From Bacillota bacterium (lineage in GTDB: Bacteria; Bacillota; UBA4882; UBA8346), in contig JAEZJQ010000128.1 of NCBI GenBank assembly GCA_023436305.1, forward strand, positions 1 to 10,439: a stretch of 10,439 bases of DNA, in the 5' to 3' direction. The notes beneath the pieces were generated by a model that was given only the letters and a program-made list of their open reading frames with translations, searched no databases and was not told the origin of the DNA. This document shows, piece after piece, positions 1 to 5,609 of the stretch (its first letter is position 1; each line of letters begins with the position of its first letter). The position numbers and the translations under genes were made by a program.

Positions 1-11
1 TACCAATAAAA

Positions 12-59
12 AACGCTAAAAAATCGGGGCTGTCTTATTTTTTCTTTGAAGACAGCCCC
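12..59 (-). terminator. Intrinsic terminator of the diguanylate cyclase gene
   Basis: A perfect 11-bp inverted repeat (arms 26-36 and 49-59, GGGGCTGTCTT and its complement) encloses a 12-base loop. Read on the minus strand it lies 16 bases after the stop codon of the diguanylate cyclase gene and is followed by a T-rich stretch (GATTTTTTAGCGTTTTTT), the usual layout of a Rho-independent terminator. The T-tract is interrupted, so some read-through is possible. Confidence 0.88.
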
Positions 60-75
60 ATAACCCGATTGATCA

Positions 76-2451
76 TTAAGCATTGAATTGTTTAGTAACC
101 GCTTTTTGCTTCTTAGCCAACTTTTCTTCATATAATTTTTGATCAGCGGCGGTGATTAATTCCTCTAAGGACAGGTTGGAATCGATATCGTATTCGGCAG
201 CGCCCAGACTAATCGACACTTCGTAAGGCTTATTCAAGTTTTGATTACACTTGGCCATATTTTCACGGAATCGTTTTTGGGTGGCGGAGATGGTTTCCTT
301 GGAATCGTTCAATCCGATCACGATAAACTCATCTCCACCGTAGCGGCCGATGATGTCCGATTCCCGAAATGTGTTTTTCAAGATCCGCGCTGTCTGCCGG
401 ATGGCATGATCCCCTTCCCGGTGGCCGTAAAGGTCATTGATCATTTTTAAACCGTCGATATCCCCGAAAAACACCACGAATTTCCGGCCTTCTCGGCGGC
501 AAAACCGGTAGTGTTGTTCCGCCAGGAGAAAGAAACCCCGCCGGTTATACAAACCGGTGAGTTCATCCTCCAATGATAAACTTTGCAATTTTCGGTTTGA
601 TTTTTTCAGATCGGCCAATGCGATTTTCAGTTTTTCCTCGGAATGTTTTCGCTTATTGAATAACAACACCGTATTTAAGGCGGTGCCAATTTGTTCCTGA
701 ACGGTATTGTAAACCATCTCCTCACGGACCCCCAATTCGCTAAGCAAAAAACCAAAATGCTGAGTTCGGCTATACAGGGGCTGAGCAATTAACGTAAACC
801 GTTTATCCGCCGGGATCACTCCATTCGGATAGATATCCCGGGTGGGAAAAAGCTTGGCGTTGTCCTCGGAAATGAACCAGCCGGTTTGGTTATATGCCAT
901 AATCAATTTTGAAGTTTTGGGTAAAACCCGGGTTCCGTTTTGAGATTGGCGCACCGGTGTTTGATATAATATCAGATAACATCCTGGAATACCCAACTCC
1001 GGAAGTCGTTGGGTGATGATTTTCAGCAGTTCGGTCACGTTATATGAGGAATTCATATCGTGAATAAAACTTCGTAATTGCATCTGCCTACGGCTGAGCT
1101 GGATTCGTTTGAATCCTTCACGGTGTTGAACCGCTTCACTAACGATAATATGGGCCGCGTAAAAAATCATTTCCAGGTGTTTGGTGGAGATCTGAGGTAA
1201 GTGTTTGTGAATGGCGGATTGCATGTTCAATAATATATTATGCCAGTCATTTTTGGTTTCATGGATGATTACATATTGATTGATGAGGTTTTCGAACAGG
1301 ATCAAGAAATCACTGCTGGTCCTGCCTTGTTTGATATCAGTGAGCAAGGCCTCTATGAACCGTTGAATGAGCTGCAAACTTTCATATCGTTCCTGTTCCG
1401 GTATCTCCATAACCCTTTCCAAGACTTCCTGTATAATATCCTTTTCCCGGTTGGAATACAGACCATTCCCATCGGCCCGGTTATTTGGGAACACCGGCTC
1501 AAGGGACTTCTCCGGATAATCGTCTTTATCAAAATCCCGATCAACAATCATACCCAAATGATCCGGAATGCACCCGCAGGAATGCCGGACCATCAATTCG
1601 GTGGGAATGATGTTCTTGAGGGAAACTGTTTGACCTGACAACATGGCGAAAAGCAGTTCACCCGCACGGTACGACAGTTTATATACCGGTTGGCGGATCG
1701 TGGTCAGCGACGGCCAGATAAACCGAATATCCTCGGCGTCATCAAAACCGGTGACGGCTATATCTCCAGGGACCTGGAATCCCCGTACCTGCAAAGATTC
1801 CAGCGCGGCTAAAGCCATATAATCACTGGCGGCAGCGATGGCGTCAAATTGAACCTTCCGTTCATCCACTAAGATTTGAACCGCTTCACGGCCCGCTTCA
1901 AAACGAAAATCTCCGGGGGTTACCAACGTCTGATCGAAAGGAATATCATGTTCCGCTAATACTTCCTGATAGGCTTGAAATCTCAGCTGGGCCTCATTGC
2001 TGGGTTCCGGACCGCAAATAAAGGCAATGCGCCGGTAACCGTGGACTTCAATCAAATGTTCAATGGCGCTGCGCATCGCGGCTTTATTATCGATAGCGAC
2101 ACTGGTAATACCCCGGCTCAAATAGGAGATACTGACGATGGGGATGGAACGAAAGGGTTTGATGACCTCCAACATTTCTTTCATGCCCACATAATGCATT
2201 AACGGGGAAACCGCCAGACCATCCAACCTCTCGATATTTACTAAATCGTAGATTATATTCTCCTGGGCTTCGAACTCCACCGGTGATTTTAAGTTTTTGC
2301 CCACGAAGATTATCAAATTAACATCATGAGTCTCTGCAAAATCAGCCATACCCCGCCATAACGGCGATTGATACATCCCATCCAAATGGGTGCATAAGAG
2401 GCCGAATGTCGGCCGCTTTTTTTCAAATTTTCCGGTAGAAATTCCCTTCAT
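76..2451 (-). CDS. Diguanylate cyclase with LacI-like ligand-binding sensor (no HTH) and GAF-like region
   Basis: This 791-residue protein probably makes cyclic di-GMP from two GTP in response to a small ligand. Residues about 14-296 read as a LacI/periplasmic-binding-protein type I fold (RPTFGLL start, DGLAVSP, SVAIDN, RRIAFICGP, VTGFDD, TTIRQP), ending with the RHSCGC signature (289-294) common at the end of such sensors when fused to signalling outputs. The N-terminal helix-turn-helix of true LacI repressors is absent, and there is no signal peptide or membrane segment, so it should act in the cytoplasm. Residues about 340-450 are helical and unassigned; about 455-600 resemble a GAF-type sensor; about 602-628 could be a short coiled coil. 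The GGDEF domain fills about 629-780 with metal-site D664, GGDEF at 705-709 and an intact inhibitory I-site RESD at 696-699, five residues upstream. The ATG has AAGGTG 7 bases upstream. The gene appears monocistronic. Ligand identity is unknown. Confidence 0.9.
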   Translation of the reverse strand: MKGISTGKFEKKRPTFGLLCTHLDGMYQSPLWRGMADFAETHDVNLIIFVGKNLKSPVEFEAQENIIYDLVNIERLDGLAVSPLMHYVGMKEMLEVIKPFRSIPIVSISYLSRGITSVAIDNKAAMRSAIEHLIEVHGYRRIAFICGPEPSNEAQLRFQAYQEVLAEHDIPFDQTLVTPGDFRFEAGREAVQILVDERKVQFDAIAAASDYMALAALESLQVRGFQVPGDIAVTGFDDAEDIRFIWPSLTTIRQPVYKLSYRAGELLFAMLSGQTVSLKNIIPTELMVRHSCGCIPDHLGMIVDRDFDKDDYPEKSLEPVFPNNRADGNGLYSNREKDIIQEVLERVMEIPEQERYESLQLIQRFIEALLTDIKQGRTSSDFLILFENLINQYVIIHETKNDWHNILLNMQSAIHKHLPQISTKHLEMIFYAAHIIVSEAVQHREGFKRIQLSRRQMQLRSFIHDMNSSYNVTELLKIITQRLPELGIPGCYLILYQTPVRQSQNGTRVLPKTSKLIMAYNQTGWFISEDNAKLFPTRDIYPNGVIPADKRFTLIAQPLYSRTQHFGFLLSELGVREEMVYNTVQEQIGTALNTVLLFNKRKHSEEKLKIALADLKKSNRKLQSLSLEDELTGLYNRRGFFLLAEQHYRFCRREGRKFVVFFGDIDGLKMINDLYGHREGDHAIRQTARILKNTFRESDIIGRYGGDEFIVIGLNDSKETISATQKRFRENMAKCNQNLNKPYEVSISLGAAEYDIDSNLSLEELITAADQKLYEEKLAKKQKAVTKQFNA

Positions 2452-2539
2452 ATCGTTTCACCTTCGTTCCCTGCTTGGGAATAAAACGGAAATAATTTTT
2501 TATAAAAAAAGAGCTTTCGATGTGAATTTTAGGTCTGCC

Positions 2540-2553
2540 ACGCATATTTGCGT
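2540..2553. promoter_or_regulatory. Small palindrome in the diguanylate cyclase leader, possible operator
   Basis: ACGCA-TATT-TGCGT is a perfect 5-bp inverted repeat about 90 bases upstream of the diguanylate cyclase start. It could be an operator half-site pair or chance; only its symmetry and position support it. Confidence 0.2.
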
Positions 2554-2600
2554 ACTTTGGAGGGATTGTAAACAGGTTAATTAATTGTATAGTATTAATA

Positions 2601-2606
2601 ATTATA
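2601..2606 (-). promoter_or_regulatory. Candidate -10 box for the diguanylate cyclase gene
   Basis: On the minus strand a consensus TATAAT lies 150 bases upstream of the diguanylate cyclase ATG and just downstream of the 19-bp terminator hairpin, so a promoter is expected here. No good -35 box sits at 16-18 bases (the best is TTAAAG), and the region is AT-rich, where TATAAT-like strings arise by chance. Confidence 0.35.
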
Positions 2607-2642
2607 GAAAGAGGATTGAATTCCTTTAATATAATCTTCGGC

Positions 2643-2706
2643 AAAAGTAAAAAATTAATTAAAATACAAAACCACCTTGGAAATAAAGGTTTTGTATTTT
2701 AATTAA
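2643..2706 (-). terminator. Strong intrinsic terminator with perfect 19-bp stem
   Basis: Two perfect 19-base arms (2655-2673 and 2688-2706) enclose a 14-base loop. Read on the minus strand the stem ends in GG/CC pairs near the loop and is followed by TTTTTTACTTTT. It would end transcripts of the topoisomerase-like gene, 234 bases after that gene's stop codon and just past the PIN remnant and the 38-codon ORF. The arms are AT-rich and nearly symmetrical, so weaker action on the plus strand is possible. Confidence 0.8.
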
Positions 2707-2819
2707 GTTGCATCTATATAAGTTGAAAAAAGTATTTTAAACCGCTCAACTTCTAACTTACCCCCAGCGGTCAATTGTGCTTTTTGAATTGCGGCTTTAA
2801 AACCGGATGTAATAAGCAT
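2703..2819 (-). CDS. Hypothetical 38-residue ORF, doubtful
   Basis: An ATG-started ORF of 38 codons runs from within the TGATG overlap at the end of the PIN-domain remnant to the edge of the terminator stem. The product starts MLITSGFKAAIQKAQLTAGG and ends FSTYIDAT, with no membrane segment or recognised motif. The composition looks protein-like and the stop-start overlap resembles translational coupling, but no convincing ribosome binding site precedes the ATG and the upstream partner is broken. It may be a small gene, the remains of a larger one, or chance. Confidence 0.25.
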   Translation of the reverse strand: MLITSGFKAAIQKAQLTAGGKLEVERFKILFSTYIDAT

Positions 2820-2937
2820 CAATCTTTCAATGAATTCTTAAATTACACATCCTCCAACATCTGTCCGTCTTAAAATCCTCGCTAATAACAATTGGAATTT
2901 GATTCAACTTTGCCGTAGCCCAAACTTTGGTCAACTT
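2819..2937 (-). pseudogene. C-terminal remnant of a PIN-domain (VapC-like) protein
   Basis: Read on the minus strand from 2937, the frame gives a segment containing VWATAKLNQIPIVISEDF. Skipping two bases (2870-2871) then continues as DGQMLEDV, a stop, and FKNSLK. Together these match the C-terminal end of PIN-domain ribonucleases, typically IWATAKLNxIPxVxSEDFxDGxxxEGVRFxNPF. PIN proteins are mostly the toxins of VapBC-type toxin-antitoxin pairs. The fragment has at least one frameshift (consistent with one missing base before GAC) and an in-frame stop where Arg is expected, and about the first 100 residues of the domain, with most catalytic acids, are missing. It cannot be functional. Its homology begins two bases after the stop codon of the topoisomerase-like gene, which points to a recombination or deletion joint there. 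Confidence 0.6.
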
Positions 2938-2939
2938 TT

Positions 2940-5180
2940 CTACTTCAAGACGATTTCCTTGGCAATTTTCCGGACGGGTTCCGTCCAATGATTTTCATTT
3001 TTTTCATCAAGTGCCGTTTCAACCTTATCTCTTAGCTTGTGCATTTTTCGGACCATATCCCGTCTTTTCTCATCCATTGCCTTTTGGACAACATTTTCAT
3101 ATCCGGCCTTGTGAAGGATTTCAGCCTTGATTTTTTCCTTCAGCAATAATTCGACATCTTCCACAAGTTTATCGCTCAAGGTATGAACATCCGGAATAAC
3201 CTTCCCAATACCAAACTGCTTCATTTTAGATTCCAACCATTTCAAAAATTGGGGAGTGGTCATCGCATTTAATTCGACACGATTGGTCTGTAACCATTTA
3301 CGCCAACTCGTCCCATATTCATGATCATAATAGCGAATGTAGTCGGCAACCGGTTTTTTCGTTTTGTTTTCAAAACTTTCGACTTCAAGGCCCATTTCCG
3401 AAGCTTCCCATGGATCAAGGCCAAGATTGATCACTTTGATCTTTCTGGCTTTTCGGGTAAGCGTCGCTTCTTGTAAGGTTTCATAGATTTTGGTTCCCGG
3501 TCCGTCGGAATCGTGAATACAAAAAAATTGAATTTCTTCGTCCGTTTCACCCAACAAATCAAATAAATCTTTCACGGCCCTGGAAGCATACCCCTTTGAG
3601 GTTAATAAGGCGCAATCATACCGCTCCGGAAATTTGGCATCTTTTAAAATGGTAAAGAAACCTTCTTTTTCGGAATATAAAATTTTATTAAAGGTCCAAC
3701 TTGGCCGTTCGTATTCCGATATCGCCACCGTACCCACGGGGATTTCTTGATGCAAATGAGGGTGATACAAAGTGCCTCTGGGGTCCCGATATAATCCGGG
3801 GATATCGCCATATTCATTTTCGTATTCCGTTAACAGCCTGCAAAAGTAATTATAATCCGGCTGTTTATCCAGCCCATCCATAACATAAGGACGGATGGCA
3901 TAATATAATTGGCGTTGACTAAATTTATATTTTCGGTCGCCACTGGCCTTGTTAATCGCCTCTTCCATATTATTAAACACAATTTGACGTTCATTTTGGA
4001 CATCGGCATGATTTCCGGTAGCCAAAACTTTTTGGGCTTTTTTATTGGCCGCGGTAATAACGCTTTTAATTTCCTGAATAAACTCTTCCAAATTCGGCGC
4101 TTTTCCATCACTGGTTATCGGCATATAAGGAATCGTTATATTCAATACAATACCGGCCGGTTTTGATTTAAACCCATGAATAAGACCGCATCCGGAGATA
4201 CAGAGTTCACCTTTGGACATCCAGGTTTCAATCTTTCCGGTGACCGGGGTTCGATTCACGAGGATATTCACCGACGCTTCGTCTTGAAATCTGGCCCAAC
4301 ATTCGATAGCAAAAGGAATATCCGCATCAAACCCACCTCGGACTGATTTTTGCTTAAAAATGCCTGTTCTTTTAGAATACTCACCATATCTGCCGCCCAT
4401 ATCTCCGCAAAAACCCAACTTTGGGCCGTTTATTTCCCGGCTGTTTTCCCGTAATAAAGCTAACAATCGCTCTGAATCTTGAAACGTTAATTCTTTGGAT
4501 TGGCAGTGATGAAAATTCGTGGCAATAACCTTGGCTTTCGCTTGATTAATCCCTTCAAAATACAAACAAAGTTGTTGAACGCTACCGGTAAAAGCGTCAA
4601 CCAGCTCAAAAAACGCTTCGGAAGTATACCAATATGCGGATGTTTTACATCGAAATTTTTCACCCCGGTTAAAAACCACGGCCAATTCCGCCCAATGTAA
4701 ATCACTGGCTTTCATGGTTACATTCGGGCCGAAATATATCTCGAGCCGCGTTCCCAGGTTATGGTATTCATCAATTACGTCCGCCATTGAAGTGCCGTTA
4801 TTTTGGATATGGATTTGGTATTTTTTCCCTTGCGTACTTGCAAAAATCTTTCCGGAAGAAGCAATTACCGCACCGGCTACCACTCTCAAACCATTGCCCA
4901 GCGCTCCACGGGTCGGCAACCGCAACAGCTTGGTGGTGATCATGGGCCGGTTGATTGAAAAATAGCCGCCCAATAATGCAGGCTCTATCCCTTGGCCTTG
5001 ATCTTCCACATAAAAGCCATTATCGGAAAGCAGGCCGAATTTACATTCCGTATTCGTATCCAGCGCGTTATCAACCAATTCTTTGACAATCAGCATGGGT
5101 ATCAATTTTTTAGGAACCCCGGCTTTTTGGCAAAGAGTTTCCATATTTCTGAATAACTTCCAATCTTCCCTTTCAAACAT
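2940..5180 (-). CDS. Single-chain type IIB topoisomerase-like protein (Topo VIB-VIA fusion, Topo VIII-like)
   Basis: This 746-residue protein carries the parts of a type IIB DNA topoisomerase in one chain. Residues about 1-200 form a GHKL ATPase: N-box ELVDNALD (34-41), G1 box DQGQG (60-64), G2 box RGALGNG (91-97). Residues about 205-375 fit the transducer, with a candidate ATP-contact lysine K360 in TSDGK. From about 400 the Topo VI A/Spo11 half begins: RQLYY (423-427) matches the R-D-I/L-Y-Y cleavage motif, making Y427 the likely DNA-attacking tyrosine. The Toprim domain has E504 in YSEKEG, the TSKGY motif (527-531), and D557/D559 in HDSDG. About 370 residues precede the A half, too few for the H2TH and C-terminal domains of classical Topo VI B. 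A lysine- and glutamate-rich helical tail ends the protein. All key residues are present, so ATP-dependent double-strand cleavage or strand passage is plausible but inferred. The ATG has GGAGG 7 bases upstream and its own promoter. No Topo VI subunit gene lies nearby. Confidence 0.85.
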   Translation of the reverse strand: MFEREDWKLFRNMETLCQKAGVPKKLIPMLIVKELVDNALDTNTECKFGLLSDNGFYVEDQGQGIEPALLGGYFSINRPMITTKLLRLPTRGALGNGLRVVAGAVIASSGKIFASTQGKKYQIHIQNNGTSMADVIDEYHNLGTRLEIYFGPNVTMKASDLHWAELAVVFNRGEKFRCKTSAYWYTSEAFFELVDAFTGSVQQLCLYFEGINQAKAKVIATNFHHCQSKELTFQDSERLLALLRENSREINGPKLGFCGDMGGRYGEYSKRTGIFKQKSVRGGFDADIPFAIECWARFQDEASVNILVNRTPVTGKIETWMSKGELCISGCGLIHGFKSKPAGIVLNITIPYMPITSDGKAPNLEEFIQEIKSVITAANKKAQKVLATGNHADVQNERQIVFNNMEEAINKASGDRKYKFSQRQLYYAIRPYVMDGLDKQPDYNYFCRLLTEYENEYGDIPGLYRDPRGTLYHPHLHQEIPVGTVAISEYERPSWTFNKILYSEKEGFFTILKDAKFPERYDCALLTSKGYASRAVKDLFDLLGETDEEIQFFCIHDSDGPGTKIYETLQEATLTRKARKIKVINLGLDPWEASEMGLEVESFENKTKKPVADYIRYYDHEYGTSWRKWLQTNRVELNAMTTPQFLKWLESKMKQFGIGKVIPDVHTLSDKLVEDVELLLKEKIKAEILHKAGYENVVQKAMDEKRRDMVRKMHKLRDKVETALDEKNENHWTEPVRKIAKEIVLK

Positions 5181-5277
5181 CGAGAAGCCTCCGATGATAA
5201 TTATCCGATAATAGTTTGTTTAAAATACTTTGCTGGATAATCTTTGATTGAAGCCTAGCTTTAATGATATTACGCTC

Positions 5278-5286
5278 ATTATAACA
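5278..5286 (-). promoter_or_regulatory. Extended -10 promoter of the topoisomerase-like gene
   Basis: On the minus strand TGTTATAAT is a perfect extended -10 element, 98 bases upstream of the ATG and downstream of the second terminator hairpin. No good -35 box is found at 17 bases (GGTGAA), as is usual for extended -10 promoters. It would give a leader of about 90 bases and transcription independent of pheST. Confidence 0.6.
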
Positions 5287-5343
5287 TTTTTCAAAAAATC
5301 TTCACCATAAATTTCGCCGGTTGATGTACCCTGAAGCAAGCCT

Positions 5344-5387
5344 AAAAAAAGAACCCAAGGTCCCGTTGTTATTTTAGGAACCTTGGG
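5344..5387 (-). terminator. Second terminator-like hairpin between pheT and the topoisomerase-like gene
   Basis: Arms 5354-5364 and 5377-5387 pair over 11 positions with one mismatch (CCCAAGGT core), with a 12-base loop. On the minus strand the stem is followed by TTCTTTTTTT. It may back up the pheT terminator, or end a short transcript starting in 5388-5554; no promoter for such a transcript is clear. Confidence 0.7.
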
Positions 5388-5543
5388 GAAGTACAAGTGA
5401 AAAGTCGGAAATATAAGTAGTAACTACCGCTATCGTGTGGTTTTGCCGTTATTTTTTACGCGCCAAACAAAATTTATCCACCAAAACGATGGTTATTCCT
5501 TTTTTAATCATCACTGTTTTTAGTTTTTTAGGGATGATGGAAT

Positions 5544-5595
5544 GAAAAAAAGATGCAGGGTGAAATGAAACTGGAAGACTTTCACTTCACCCTGC
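5544..5595 (-). terminator. Intrinsic terminator of the pheST operon
   Basis: Arms 5555-5570 and 5580-5595 form a 16-bp stem (GCAGGGTGAA core) with a 9-base loop. The single mismatch seen on the plus strand becomes a G-U pair in the minus-strand RNA. The stem is followed by ATCTTTTTTT and starts 14 bases after the pheT stop codon, so it closes the pheST transcript. Confidence 0.92.
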
Positions 5596-5609
5596 AAATT
5601 CATCCTTGA

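Noticed and set aside
3830..4111. 93-codon minus-strand and 85-codon plus-strand ORFs inside the topoisomerase-like gene
   Set aside because: Other-frame shadows; the 746-codon frame has domain motifs throughout.
5449..5511. 20-codon minus-strand ORF (MIKKGITIVLVDKFCLARKK) between the two terminators
   Set aside because: No ribosome binding site, no clear promoter, and short enough to arise by chance.
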